A stretch of DNA of 64,000 nucleotides from Bradyrhizobium erythrophlei (GCA_900129675.1 FSRD01000001.1:2717501-2781500), one strand, 5' to 3'. Positions 24,410 to 33,444 are shown, numbered from the stretch's first letter. Numbers and translations: made by a program. The notes: a model not told the origin generated them from the letters alone.

Positions 24410-24928
24410 ATGACTGCCTCCAAGAACGCCGCCGATGTCGTCAAGCTTTCCCGCCCCGCGCGCAAGGATCCCGCCGAGGCCGCCGGGGAGGATACCTCGC
24501 TGCAACTCGGCGAATTGTCCGAACTGCTCGGCTATGTGCTGAAGCGCGCGCAACTGAAGGTGTTCGAGGATTTTCTGCACTGCGTCGCGCCGCTGCAGCT
24601 GACGCCGGCGCAATTCTCGGTGCTGCTGCTGCTCGACAAGAACCCCGGCCGCAACCAGACCGAAATCGCCAACACGCTCGGCATCCTCCGGCCGAATTTC
24701 GTCGCCATGCTCGACGCGCTCGAGAGCCGCGATCTCTGCGCGCGAATGCGCTCGGCCAACGACCGCCGGTCCCACATCGTGGTGTTGACCGACAAGGGCC
24801 GCGCCGTGCTGGCGCGCGCCAAGAAGCTGGTCGCCACCAAGCACGAGGCGCGTCTCAACGAAGTGCTCGGCCCGGCGAACCGCGCCGCGCTGCTGGGCAT
24901 GCTGGACAAGGTCGCGCGGGAGTTTTGA
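24410..24928 (+). CDS. couR: MarR-family transcriptional regulator (CouR-like)
   Basis: The 172-residue protein has a MarR winged helix-turn-helix: LTPAQFSVLLLLDKNPGRNQTEIANTLGI (about 65-93), LRPNFVAMLDALESRDL and the wing RMRSANDRRSHIVVLTDKGRAVL. It is adjacent and divergent to the aromatic ABC transporter and preceded by paired inverted repeats. The R. palustris counterpart CouR is, from memory, a p-coumaroyl-CoA-responsive repressor, which would fit a pathway starting with CoA activation. The extended basic N-terminus of about 35 residues is longer than in many MarR proteins. Effector and targets are inferred. Confidence 0.85.
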   Translation: MTASKNAADVVKLSRPARKDPAEAAGEDTSLQLGELSELLGYVLKRAQLKVFEDFLHCVAPLQLTPAQFSVLLLLDKNPGRNQTEIANTLGILRPNFVAMLDALESRDLCARMRSANDRRSHIVVLTDKGRAVLARAKKLVATKHEARLNEVLGPANRAALLGMLDKVAREF

Positions 24929-24955
24929 GAGCGGCGCGCGGCGTGTCCCTCGGCC

Positions 24956-25085
24956 GTCATTGCGAGCAGCCAACGGGTCCCGCCTTTGGCGGGCCCGATG
25001 ATAAACTCCGCGACGCAGCAATCGATACTTGCTCGCCGCGCTTGATTGCGGCGCGATGGATTGCTTCGCTTGCGCTCGCAATGAC
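24956..25085. repeat. Palindromic intergenic repeat, family R1
   Basis: It starts GTCATTGCGAGCAGCCAACG and ends TTGCGCTCGCAATGAC, with ATGGATTGCTTCGC in the right arm and a degenerate AGCAATCGATAC in the left. It lies between marR and the glycerate-kinase remnant. Confidence 0.8.
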
Positions 25086-25108
25086 GGTGGATGGAGATCC
25101 GTCCAAAT

Positions 25109-25261
25109 CTATTCCACCAAAATCACCCTGACGTCGTTGACGTTGGTCAGCGTGGGTCCGGTCAACAAGAGATCGCCGGTCGCGGTGAAGAAGGCGGTGG
25201 TGTCGTTGTTGTCGAGACAGGCTTTTGGGTCGAGGCGCAGGAGAGGACGTCGGTCGGCCAT
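25109..25261 (-). pseudogene. Glycerate 2-kinase (MOFRL domain) C-terminal remnant
   Basis: A 50-codon minus-strand frame ends in KACLDNNDTTAFFTATGDL followed by LLTGPTLTNVNDVRVILVE and a TAG stop. The order Leu-x-x-Asn-Asp-[ST], FF, GDL, TGPT-x-TNVND is the conserved C-terminal end of MOFRL-type glycerate 2-kinases (TtuD/GckA). The first 11 residues look unrelated and the rest of the roughly 420-residue enzyme is missing. It is therefore a relic left after deletion, with a 12-bp tandem repeat directly on its broken side. Confidence 0.7.
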
Positions 25262-25264
25262 TGT

Positions 25265-25323
25265 AGTTCCCTTGACAGTTCCCCTGACAGTTCCCCTGAC
25301 AGTTCCCTTGGCAGTCCCCTGGC
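25265..25323. repeat. 12-bp tandem repeat, about five units
   Basis: Consecutive units are AGTTCCCTTGAC, AGTTCCCCTGAC (twice), AGTTCCCTTGGC and a shortened AGTCCCCTGGC. The array lies between the glycerate-kinase remnant and the stop codon of the fourth binding-protein gene. Confidence 0.85.
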
Positions 25324-25351
25324 AAGGCTTCCGCCTGCAATTCAGGTGATG

Positions 25352-26584
25352 TCAGTTGCCGACCAGCTCGCCGCTGATGACATCGCCGAACAACTGCCAG
25401 CGTTCGCCCTTGAACTGCATCAACTGCAATTGCTCGACCGGCTGAAAATCGTCCGGGCCCGTGGTGAGCGTGATGCCGGGCAACAGCCCGCCCTGGGCGA
25501 ATTGCTTGAGGCTGGCCGCCTGTTTCATGACGTTGCTGCGGGTCAGGTCGTCGCCGCACCGCTTCAGCACTTCGACCATGGTCGTGGCCATGTTGTAGCC
25601 GGTCATGGCCGAGGCGTCGGCGCGATTGACCTCCGGCAGGTACTTCGCCAGCAGGTCGTCGAAAGCCTTGATGCCGGGATCGCCGGCCCACTGCGGATCG
25701 CTGACGTCCTTGGCGTAGGCCGCCGACATCACGCCTTGCGAATTCTCCAGACCTGCGGGCCGCATCACGGTCGCGGTCGAAGCGCTGACATTGGACACGA
25801 TCGTGACCGGCTTCCAGTTCATCTCGCCGACCTTCTTGATGGCCTGGGCGCCGAATTTTGGCGTCGTGAACAAGATGATGACGTCGGGATTGGACGACTT
25901 CAGCCGCACGACGTGGGAATCGATGGTCGGCTCCGCGACCTCGTAGCTTTCTTCCGCGATGATGCGTGAGGGATCGGCGGCGAGACCGTCCTTCAATCCC
26001 TTGAGATAATCCTTGCCCATATCGTCGTTCTGATAGAGCACCGCGATCTTCGCGTTCGGCTTCTCCTTGGTCAGGTATTTGGCATAGATGCGGGACTCGC
26101 TCTGGTAGCTGGGCAGCCAGCCCATGGTCCACGGGAAGGTCTTTGGATCGTTCCACTTGGTGGCGCCGGTGGCTACGAACAGTTGCGGCACCTTCTTGCC
26201 GTTGACGTATTTCTGGATAGCGGTGTTGGAGGCGGTGCCCAGCGTGCCGAACAGCAGCAGCACCTCGTCGCTCTCGATCAGCTTGCGCGCCTGCTCCACC
26301 GCTTTCGGCGGGCTGCAGGCGTCGTCGTAGGAAATGAAGTTGATCTTGCGCCCGTTGATGCCGCCGTCGTCGTTCACGCGCTTGAACACCGCCGCCATCG
26401 CCTTGCCGACCACGCCATAGGCCGACGCCGGGCCGCTGTAGGGGACGATGTTCCCGATCCTGATCTCGGTGTCGCTGGCGCCGGTGTCGTATTTCTTCTG
26501 GGCCAGCGCCGCGCCGGCGGTCGCGGCAACGACCGCCAGGCTCAGAAATACCGTTGCGAGGCGGCGTCGGGTCGGTTTGGGCAT
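25352..26584 (-). CDS. ABC transporter binding protein, tandem paralogue 4
   Basis: This Peripla_BP_6 periplasmic receptor has 410 residues. The ATG at 26584 is chosen because GGGAG lies nine bases upstream and a signal peptide (RRRLATVFLSLAVVAATAGAALA) follows. The mature sequence opens QKKYDTGASDTEIRIGNIVPYSGPASAYG, like the three paralogues upstream, but it is the most divergent of the four (VVGKAMAAVFKRVNDDGG instead of VIGKTEEAYF). It is the last gene of the array and may bind a somewhat different ligand. A 12-bp tandem repeat lies just after its stop. Confidence 0.9.
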   Translation of the reverse strand: MPKPTRRRLATVFLSLAVVAATAGAALAQKKYDTGASDTEIRIGNIVPYSGPASAYGVVGKAMAAVFKRVNDDGGINGRKINFISYDDACSPPKAVEQARKLIESDEVLLLFGTLGTASNTAIQKYVNGKKVPQLFVATGATKWNDPKTFPWTMGWLPSYQSESRIYAKYLTKEKPNAKIAVLYQNDDMGKDYLKGLKDGLAADPSRIIAEESYEVAEPTIDSHVVRLKSSNPDVIILFTTPKFGAQAIKKVGEMNWKPVTIVSNVSASTATVMRPAGLENSQGVMSAAYAKDVSDPQWAGDPGIKAFDDLLAKYLPEVNRADASAMTGYNMATTMVEVLKRCGDDLTRSNVMKQAASLKQFAQGGLLPGITLTTGPDDFQPVEQLQLMQFKGERWQLFGDVISGELVGN

Positions 26585-26681
26585 TTCGCAAAACTCCCTG
26601 TGATTTTCTTGGGCCTCGCGGGGTGCAAGGTTTGTTGTCGGGTCAGGTCGCATTGATACAGCCGACAACAATGTTCGCAAG

Positions 26682-26713
26682 AAAAAGCCCCCTGCGACGG
26701 TGTCGCAGGGGGC
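26682..26713 (-). terminator. Rho-independent terminator after binding protein 3
   Basis: On the minus strand a perfect 12-bp stem (GCCCCCTGCGAC/GTCGCAGGGGGC, 3-base loop) is followed by a run of five T. It lies about 40 bp downstream of the stop at 26754. Confidence 0.88.
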
Positions 26714-26753
26714 ATGACGATTTGATGTTCGGGCAACCGGCCTCTGAGGCGGC

Positions 26754-27983
26754 TCAGCCGCCGACGTCGGCGCTGATGACCTCGCCGAACAGCTCCCATT
26801 GCTGGCCCTTGAACTTCATCAGCTGAAGCGAGGAGATCGGAGCGAAATCGGCCGGCCCGGTGTTGATCTTGATGCCGGGCAGCAGGACTTCGGTGCGGAA
26901 GTCCTTCAGGCTCGCCGCCTGCTTCATGACGTTCTCGCGGGTGAGGTTGTCGCCGCACTGCTTCAGGACCTGGACCAGCGTCTGGGCCACGCCGTAGCCG
27001 GTCACGGTTCCGCCGTCGAGCTTGTCGCCTTCGGGGAAATCCTTGGCCATGAAGGCGTAGAATTCCTTCATGCCGGGGTCGTTGTCCCACTGCTTGTCGG
27101 AGACGTCCTTGAGATAGGCAGCGGAGATGATGTCCTGCGCATTCTCATACCCCGCCGGCTTGATCACGCTGCCGACCGAGGCCGAGACGTTGTTGAGGAA
27201 GTGCATCGGCTTCCAGCCGATCTCGGCTATCTTCTTGATGGCTTGCGCCGCGAATTTCGGCGTCGAGATGTTGATGAAGACGTCGGCGTTGGTAGCCTTC
27301 AGCTTGACGATGTGATTGTCGACCGTCGGTTCCGACGTCTCGAAGCTTTCCTCGGCGACGATCATCGATGCCGCCTTGGCGCCGAGCCCGTCCTTCAGGC
27401 CCTTGAGATAATCCTTGCCGTAGTCGTCATTCTGGTAGAGCACGGCGATCTTGGCGTCCGGCTTGTTCTTCAGGATGTACTTCGCATAGATCTGGGTTTC
27501 GCTCTGGTAGTTGGGCTGCCAGCCCATGGTCCAGGGAAATTCCTTCGGATCATTCCACTTGGTGGCGCCGGTGGCGACGAACAGCTGCGGCACCTTCTTC
27601 GAATTCATGTATTTGTGGATCGCGGAATTCGGCGGCGTTCCCAGCGAATTGAAGATGAACAGCACTTCGTCGCTCTCGACCAGCTTGCGCGCCTGCTCCA
27701 CCGTCTTTGGCGGGCTGTAGGCGTCGTCGTAAGAGATGAAGTTGATCTTGCGGCCATTGATGCCGCCGGCGTCGTTGATCTTCTTGAAATAGGCGGCCTC
27801 GGTCTTGCCGATGATGCCATAGGCGGATGCCGGACCGCTATACGGCATGATGTTGCCGATCTTGATCTCGGTATCGGTGGCGCCGGTGTCGTATTTCTTC
27901 TGCGCAAGCGCGCCGCTGCTGGATACGGTGAGCAGGGTCAGCGCGACTGACGCCACCGCCAACCTGTTAGCAGTCGTGAGCAT
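26754..27983 (-). CDS. ABC transporter binding protein, tandem paralogue 3
   Basis: This periplasmic receptor has 409 residues. ATG 27983 follows GAGGGAGAG, and the signal peptide runs to SSSGALA. The mature part starts QKKYDTGATDTEIKIGNIMPYSG and retains the family segments FVATGATKWNDPKEFPWTMGWQPNYQSE and AVLYQNDDYGKDYLKGLKDGLGAKA. It is very similar to paralogues 1 and 2. It has its own ribosome-binding site and terminator, which allows expression separate from the permease operon. Confidence 0.92.
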   Translation of the reverse strand: MLTTANRLAVASVALTLLTVSSSGALAQKKYDTGATDTEIKIGNIMPYSGPASAYGIIGKTEAAYFKKINDAGGINGRKINFISYDDAYSPPKTVEQARKLVESDEVLFIFNSLGTPPNSAIHKYMNSKKVPQLFVATGATKWNDPKEFPWTMGWQPNYQSETQIYAKYILKNKPDAKIAVLYQNDDYGKDYLKGLKDGLGAKAASMIVAEESFETSEPTVDNHIVKLKATNADVFINISTPKFAAQAIKKIAEIGWKPMHFLNNVSASVGSVIKPAGYENAQDIISAAYLKDVSDKQWDNDPGMKEFYAFMAKDFPEGDKLDGGTVTGYGVAQTLVQVLKQCGDNLTRENVMKQAASLKDFRTEVLLPGIKINTGPADFAPISSLQLMKFKGQQWELFGEVISADVGG

Positions 27984-28106
27984 TAATTCTCTCCCTCGGT
28001 TCGATGACAACAATGATCTGTGTCGCGGCTTTCTTGATGTGAAAGCTCTTTTGACTCATGCGTGAGTTCGGCGACGTGATTACCATTTTACCGGGAGCGT
28101 CTCAAC

Positions 28107-28137
28107 AAAAAGCCCCTGCGGCAAAGCCGCAGGGGCT
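28107..28137 (-). terminator. Rho-independent terminator after binding protein 2
   Basis: A perfect 12-bp stem (AGCCCCTGCGGC/GCCGCAGGGGCT, AAA loop on the plus strand) is followed on the minus strand by a T run. It sits about 28 bp downstream of the stop at 28165. Confidence 0.88.
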
Positions 28138-28164
28138 GCTTCTTTAGTAGACAATCCCGACGCG

Positions 28165-29394
28165 TCAGCCGCCAACGTCGGCGTTGATGATCTCTCCGAA
28201 CAGATCCCAGTGGTCGCCCTTGAACTTCATCAGTTGCAATTGCGAGATCGGCGCAAAGTCGGTCGCCGAAGTGTTGACCTTGACGCCCGGCAACAGCCCG
28301 CCGAGCTCGAGATCCCTGATGCTCGCCGCCTGCTTCATGATGTTTTCCCGCGAAAGGTCGTCGCCGCAAGCTTTCAGCACGTGCACGAGGCCCTGGGCGA
28401 CGGTGTAGGCGTACATCACCGAGGCGTCGGCGCGGTTGGCTTCGGGATAATATTTATCCAGGAACTCGTTCCAGGCGATCATCCCTTTGTCGTTCTTCCA
28501 TTGCTGATCGGTCGGATCCTTGAGGTAGTTCGACGAGATGATGTCCTGGGCGTTGTCGAAGCCGGCCGGCTTGATCACGCTGCCGATCGAGGCCGAAACG
28601 TTGTTGAGGAAGTGCAGCGGCTTCCAGCCGATCTCGGCGTTCTTCTTGATCGCCTGCGCCGCGAATTTCGGCGTGGTGATGTTGAAGAATACGTCGGCGC
28701 CGGTCGACTTGAGCTTGACGATGTGACTGTCGATCGTCGGTTCGGAGACCTCGTAGCTTTCCTCCATCACGATCATCGAGGCAGCCTTGGCTCCGAGCCC
28801 GTCCTTGAATCCCTTCAGATAGTCCTTGCCGTAGTCGTCATTCTGATAGAGCACGGCGATCTTGGCGTCCGGCTTGCTCTTCAGGATGTATTTCGCGTAG
28901 ATCGTGGACTCGCTCTGGTAGTTGGGCTGCCAGCCCATGGTCCACGGAAACTCCTTCGGGTCGTTCCACTTGGTGGCGCCGGTGGCGACGAACAGCTGCG
29001 GCACCTTTTTCTGGTTCATGTATTTCTGGATCGCCGAATTCGGCGGCGTGCCCAGCGAATTGAAGATCATCAGCACTTCATCGCTTTCGACCAGCTTGCG
29101 CGCCTGCTCGACCGTCTTCGGCGGGCTGTAGGCGTCGTCGTAAGAGATGAAGGTGATCTTGCGGCCGTTGATGCCGCCCTCGGCGTTGACCTTGCGGAAG
29201 TAGGCCTCCTCGGTCTTGCCGATCACGCCATAGGCGGAAGCCGGTCCGCTGTAGGGCATGATGTTGCCGATCTTGATCTCGGTATCGGTCGCACCGGTGT
29301 CGTATTTCTTCTGCGCGAGAGAGGCGCTGCTGGTCGCAGCGAGCAATGCGAGGGCGGCCGAAAAGGCCCCCAATCGCAAATGGATAGCAGGCAT
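28165..29394 (-). CDS. ABC transporter binding protein, tandem paralogue 2
   Basis: This 409-residue periplasmic receptor has signal peptide MPAIHLRLGAFSAALALLAATSSASLA and mature start QKKYDTGATDTEIKIGNIMPYSG. It shares long identical stretches with paralogues 1 and 3 (FVATGATKWNDPKEFPWTMGWQPNYQSE; AVLYQNDDYGKDYLKG) but has its own variants in the second lobe (AWNEFLDKYYPEANRADASVMYAYTVAQGL), the region that contacts the ligand in this fold. AGGGAG precedes the ATG. A terminator follows the gene. Confidence 0.92.
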   Translation of the reverse strand: MPAIHLRLGAFSAALALLAATSSASLAQKKYDTGATDTEIKIGNIMPYSGPASAYGVIGKTEEAYFRKVNAEGGINGRKITFISYDDAYSPPKTVEQARKLVESDEVLMIFNSLGTPPNSAIQKYMNQKKVPQLFVATGATKWNDPKEFPWTMGWQPNYQSESTIYAKYILKSKPDAKIAVLYQNDDYGKDYLKGFKDGLGAKAASMIVMEESYEVSEPTIDSHIVKLKSTGADVFFNITTPKFAAQAIKKNAEIGWKPLHFLNNVSASIGSVIKPAGFDNAQDIISSNYLKDPTDQQWKNDKGMIAWNEFLDKYYPEANRADASVMYAYTVAQGLVHVLKACGDDLSRENIMKQAASIRDLELGGLLPGVKVNTSATDFAPISQLQLMKFKGDHWDLFGEIINADVGG

Positions 29395-29496
29395 TTTGAT
29401 CTCCCTGGATCATTGTTGAATGTGTCATGTTTTTTGGATTGGGAGCGCTTTGCGGCTCCTGGCGGCATTGAATACCTTCCGCGGGCACCCGGCAAC

Positions 29497-29528
29497 AAAA
29501 AGCCCCCCGCGACACTGTCGCGGAGGGC
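29497..29528 (-). terminator. Rho-independent terminator after binding protein 1
   Basis: A 12-bp stem (GCCCCCCGCGAC/GTCGCGGAGGGC, one mismatch, 3-base loop) is followed on the minus strand by five T. It lies about 50 bp past the stop at 29578. Confidence 0.85.
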
Positions 29529-29577
29529 GTTATTTAGTCGAACAGGCAGCGCGGATCCCGCGCCGCGGTATGACGCT

Positions 29578-30807
29578 CTAGTTGCTGAGTTCGCCCGAGA
29601 TGATGTCGCCGAACAGGTCCCACTTCTCGCCCTTGAAGCGCATCATCTGAAGCTGCTCGATCGGGGCGAAGTCGGTCGCCGACGTGTTGATCTTCACGCC
29701 GGGCAGCAAGGTGTCGGGCGCAAAGTCCTTTAGGCTCGCGGCCTGCTTCATCACGTTGGCGCGGGTGAGATCGTCGCCGCACATCTCGATGACCTTCGCC
29801 ATGGTCTGCGCCGCACCGTAGCCATAGACCACGGAGCCGTCGAGTTTGTTGCCTTCGGGATAGAATTTTTCGAGGAAGGCAAAAAACTTCTTCATGCCGG
29901 GATCGTTGTCCCACTGCGGATCCGCGCCGTCCTTGGCGTAGGCCGCCGACAGGATGCCCTGCGAATTCTCGAAACCTGCCGGCTTGATCACGCCGCCGAC
30001 CGACGCCGAGACGTTGGAGACGATGTGCAGCGGCTGCCAGCTGATCTCGGCGATTTTCTTGATCGCCTGTGCCGCGAATTTCGGCGTCGTGATGCTGATG
30101 AAGACGTCGGCGCCGGTGGCCTTCAGCTTGACGATGTGATTGTCGATCGTCGGCTCCGCGGTCTCATAGCTTTCCTCGGCAATGATCATCGACGCCTTGG
30201 CGCCGAGCCCGTCCTTCAAACCTTTGAGGTAGTCCTTGCCGAAATCGTCGTTCTGGTAGAGCACGGCGATCTTGGCGTCCGGCTTTTCCTTCTTCAGATA
30301 CTTCGCATAAATATGCGCTTCGCTCTGATAGCTGGGCTGCCAGCCCATGGTCCACGGAAAGTCCTTCGGATCGTTCCATTTGGTGGCGCCGGTGGCGACG
30401 AACAGCTGCGGCACCTTTTTGGCGTTGAGATATTTCTGGATCGCGGTGTTGGACGGCGTGCCCAGCGGGTTGAACACGACCAGCACCTCGTCGCTCTCGA
30501 CCAGCTTGCGGGCCTGCTCGACCGCCTTCGGCGGGCTGTAGCCATCGTCGTAAGTGACGAAGTTGATCTTGCGCCCGTTGATGCCGCCCTGGGCGTTGAT
30601 CATCTTGAAATAGGCTTCTTCGGTCTTGCCGATCACGCCGTAGGCGGAAGCCGGTCCGCTGTACGGCATGATGTTGCCTATCTTGACTTCGGTGTCGGTA
30701 GCGCCGGTGTCGTATTTCTTCTGGGCCAGCGCGCTGCCGCTCATCGCGGCGAAAGTGATGACCGCCGTCGCAAGCGCGGCGATTCTTGATTGTTGTCTGA
30801 ACAGCAT
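29578..30807 (-). CDS. ABC transporter binding protein, tandem paralogue 1
   Basis: This 409-residue periplasmic receptor has signal peptide MLFRQQSRIAALATAVITFAAMSGSALA, then QKKYDTGATDTEVKIGNIMPYSG. It lies 18 bp downstream of the LivM-type permease, so it is the binding protein transcribed with the permease/ATPase genes. The three further paralogues follow behind successive terminators. The ATG is preceded by AGGAGA. The substrate is unknown; adjacency to the pim operon suggests a dicarboxylate, fatty or aromatic acid rather than an amino acid. Confidence 0.92.
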   Translation of the reverse strand: MLFRQQSRIAALATAVITFAAMSGSALAQKKYDTGATDTEVKIGNIMPYSGPASAYGVIGKTEEAYFKMINAQGGINGRKINFVTYDDGYSPPKAVEQARKLVESDEVLVVFNPLGTPSNTAIQKYLNAKKVPQLFVATGATKWNDPKDFPWTMGWQPSYQSEAHIYAKYLKKEKPDAKIAVLYQNDDFGKDYLKGLKDGLGAKASMIIAEESYETAEPTIDNHIVKLKATGADVFISITTPKFAAQAIKKIAEISWQPLHIVSNVSASVGGVIKPAGFENSQGILSAAYAKDGADPQWDNDPGMKKFFAFLEKFYPEGNKLDGSVVYGYGAAQTMAKVIEMCGDDLTRANVMKQAASLKDFAPDTLLPGVKINTSATDFAPIEQLQMMRFKGEKWDLFGDIISGELSN

Positions 30808-30825
30808 AGTTTCTCCTGAGTTCGG

Positions 30826-31839
30826 TTACTTCTTGAGTTTGCCAATCAGTTGCTGGGCAACCATGGCAACCTGCCTGGCGCCGTGCGGCACGAGGAAGAT
30901 GACGAGGAACAGCAGCACGCCGAATACGGCGCCGGAGAGGCCCTTGGAAATGCCTTCCGCGATGTTCGGCACGAAGATTATGAAGGCGGAGCCGACGATC
31001 GATCCGGGCAGCCAGCCGACGCCGCCGACGACCATGCCGAGGAACAGCGAGATCGCGAGCGTGATGGTGTAGCCGTCCGGCGCCACGAATTGCACCGCGA
31101 TGGCGCCCAGCCCGCCGGCGACGCCGGTGATGCCGGCGCTGACGCCGAACGCCAGCGTCTTGTAGAGCGCGACGTCGACGCCCATGGCGGAGGCCGCGAT
31201 CTCATTGTCGCGGATCGCCATGAAGGCGCGGCCGGAGCGCGACCGCAGGAGATTCACCGAGGCCACATAGATCCCGACCGTGATCGCGAGCGTAAAATAG
31301 TAAAGCCACATGTCCTGCGACATCGGCAGCCCGAACGGGGCATCGGGCTTGGTCACCACCAGGCCCTGCACGCCGCCGGTCCAGTGCTCGAAGAAGCCGA
31401 GCTTGAGCAGTTGCGGCATCGCGGTGGCGAGCGCAAAGGTCGCCAGCGCCAGATAGACGCCGGAGAGGCGCAGCGCGGGCTGGCCGAACAGGAAGCCGAA
31501 AGCGAAGCAGATGATGCCCGCGATCGGCAGCGTCAGCGCGTAGTTCATGTCGGCGTGTTCCATCAGGATCGCCGACGTATAGGCCCCGACAGCGTAGAAC
31601 GCGCTCTGGCCGAGCGAGAACTGGCCGCTGCCGCCGGTCAGGATGTTCAGCGCCAGAACCGCGAGCCCGTAGATCAACAGCATCGTCAGCTGGAAGATGA
31701 TGAAGTTCTTCACGAACAGCGGCACGAGCAGCAGCAGCGCCAGCATGACCAGCGACGTGCCGAAGCCGAGCGTCATGGCTCGTTTCGGAACAGCCTCGAC
31801 GGCCGGTGCTTCGGTGACGACGTCTTCGACAGCGCTCAT
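30826..31839 (-). CDS. ABC transporter permease, LivM type
   Basis: The 337-residue inner-membrane permease has about nine helices and the family core LTGGSGQFSLGQSAFYAVGAYTSA. The ATG at 31839 (MSAVEDVV) is two bases after the LivH stop and is preferred to the TTG two codons upstream. It belongs to the five-gene operon livG, livF, livH, livM and binding protein 1. The C-terminus (GARQVAMVAQQLIGKLKK) is basic and cytoplasmic. Confidence 0.92.
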   Translation of the reverse strand: MSAVEDVVTEAPAVEAVPKRAMTLGFGTSLVMLALLLLVPLFVKNFIIFQLTMLLIYGLAVLALNILTGGSGQFSLGQSAFYAVGAYTSAILMEHADMNYALTLPIAGIICFAFGFLFGQPALRLSGVYLALATFALATAMPQLLKLGFFEHWTGGVQGLVVTKPDAPFGLPMSQDMWLYYFTLAITVGIYVASVNLLRSRSGRAFMAIRDNEIAASAMGVDVALYKTLAFGVSAGITGVAGGLGAIAVQFVAPDGYTITLAISLFLGMVVGGVGWLPGSIVGSAFIIFVPNIAEGISKGLSGAVFGVLLFLVIFLVPHGARQVAMVAQQLIGKLKK

Positions 31840-31841
31840 GA

Positions 31842-32720
31842 TCAAACTCGCTTCACGATGGGCCGGCCGAACAGCCCAGCCGGTTTGACGACCAGTACGG
31901 TGATGATCAGCGCAAGCGCGATCGGCAATTTCAGCTCGTTACCGACGCCGGGAATGTAGGTTCCGGCGAGATTCTCGAAGATGCCGACCAGGAAGCCGCC
32001 GATCACGGCGCCGAGCGGCGAGGTCAGGCCGCCGAGCACGGCCGCGGCAAATCCATAGATCAGCACGCCGCCCATCATGTTCGGTTCCAGGAACACCACG
32101 GGCGCGATCAGCATGCCGGCGATCGAGCCGATCGCGGCCGCCATGCCCCAGCCCAGCGCGATCATCCAGGAGGTGTTGATGCCGACCAGCCGGGCCGATT
32201 CAGGCAATGACGCGGCCGCCCGCATCGCAAGCCCGATCCGCGTGTACTGGAAGAAGAAGAACAGCAGGATCAGCAGCAGCACGGTGACGCCGATCATGCC
32301 GGCCTGGTGGGTCGAGATCAGCTGGCTGCCGAGGAACGGCGAGGATCCGAACGGCGTCGGGTATTGCTTGATGGTGAAGTCCCAGATCAGGCCGGCAACC
32401 GAGTTGATGATCGCGAACAATGCGATGAAGCCGGCGACGTTGGTCAGGATCGGGGCCTTGGCCAGCGGCTTGAACAGCAGCCGCTCGATCACGATGCCGC
32501 CGGCGAACGAGAAGGCCAGCGTCAGCACGAAGGCGCCCCAATAGGGTATGCCCCACTGCATCATCTGCCAGGAAATAAAGGTCGAGAACATCGCCATTTC
32601 GCCCTGGGCGAAATTGAGATGGTCGATCGCCTGGTAGATCATGACGACGGCGAGCGCCATACAGGCATAAATGGCGCCTGTGGCGATGCCGGCCAGAACT
32701 TGGTTGGTAAAAAGCTCCAT
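31842..32720 (-). CDS. ABC transporter permease, LivH type
   Basis: The 292-residue permease begins MELFTNQVLAGIATGAIYACMALAVVMIYQAIDHLNFAQGEMAM, the LivH pattern with NFAQGE. GAGGAG lies seven bases before this ATG; an upstream extension of the frame runs into livF and is discarded. It has about eight helices and pairs with the LivM-type permease to form the membrane channel. Confidence 0.92.
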   Translation of the reverse strand: MELFTNQVLAGIATGAIYACMALAVVMIYQAIDHLNFAQGEMAMFSTFISWQMMQWGIPYWGAFVLTLAFSFAGGIVIERLLFKPLAKAPILTNVAGFIALFAIINSVAGLIWDFTIKQYPTPFGSSPFLGSQLISTHQAGMIGVTVLLLILLFFFFQYTRIGLAMRAAASLPESARLVGINTSWMIALGWGMAAAIGSIAGMLIAPVVFLEPNMMGGVLIYGFAAAVLGGLTSPLGAVIGGFLVGIFENLAGTYIPGVGNELKLPIALALIITVLVVKPAGLFGRPIVKRV

Positions 32721-32730
32721 GGCCGGCTCC

Positions 32731-33444
32731 TCAATAACCGAGATAGGATTTGCGGACGTCTTCGTTGTTTGCGATGTCCTTGGCATTGCCCGACATCACG
32801 ATCCGTCCGGTTTCGATCACATAGGCCTGATCGGCGAGTTCCAGCGCCAGTTGCGCGTTCTGCTCCACCACCAGGATGGTGACCTTGTCCTCGCGATTGA
32901 TCTTGCCGAGGATCCTGAAGAGGTCGCGGACGATCAGCGGCGCCAGGCCGAACGACGGCTCGTCCAGCAGCATCAGCCGCGGACGCAGCATCAGCGCGCG
33001 CGCGACCGCCAGCATCTGCTGTTCGCCGCCCGACAGCGTGCCGGCCTGCTGGGTGTGCCGCTGTTTCAGGACCGGGAAGTGGTCATACATGCGCTCGATA
33101 TCGGAAACCACGCCGGCCTTGTCCTTGCGGGTGATGGCGCCGAGCTGCAGGTTTTCTTCCACCGTCATGGTGGTGAAGGTGCCGCGGCCCTGCGGCACGT
33201 GGGCGATGCCGAGACGGACCACGTTTTCGGTCGAGCGGCCGGCGAGCGGCGCGCCGTCGAATTCGATCGCGCCGGTCGAGCGCACCATGTTGCAGATCGC
33301 CCGCAAGGTGGTGGTCTTGCCGGCGCCATTGGCGCCAAGCAGGGTGGTCAGTGAGCCCTCGTTGAGGGCAAAGGAGAGGCCGTGAAGCGCCTGGACCTGG
33401 CCGTAATAGGCCCGCAAATCCTTGACGTTGAGCATCGCGGTCAT
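32731..33444 (-). CDS. ABC transporter ATPase, LivF type
   Basis: The 237-residue ATPase has Walker A LLGANGAGKTTTLR, signature LSGGEQQMLAVARAL, Walker B LMLLDEPSFGLAP and VVEQNAQLAL. Its start overlaps the LivG stop by four bases. It ends 10 bp before the LivH start, so the operon is tightly packed. Confidence 0.93.
   Translation of the reverse strand: MTAMLNVKDLRAYYGQVQALHGLSFALNEGSLTTLLGANGAGKTTTLRAICNMVRSTGAIEFDGAPLAGRSTENVVRLGIAHVPQGRGTFTTMTVEENLQLGAITRKDKAGVVSDIERMYDHFPVLKQRHTQQAGTLSGGEQQMLAVARALMLRPRLMLLDEPSFGLAPLIVRDLFRILGKINREDKVTILVVEQNAQLALELADQAYVIETGRIVMSGNAKDIANNEDVRKSYLGY

Noticed and set aside
25265..25323. CRISPR-like array
   Set aside because: The 12-bp units are contiguous without spacers, so it is a simple tandem repeat.
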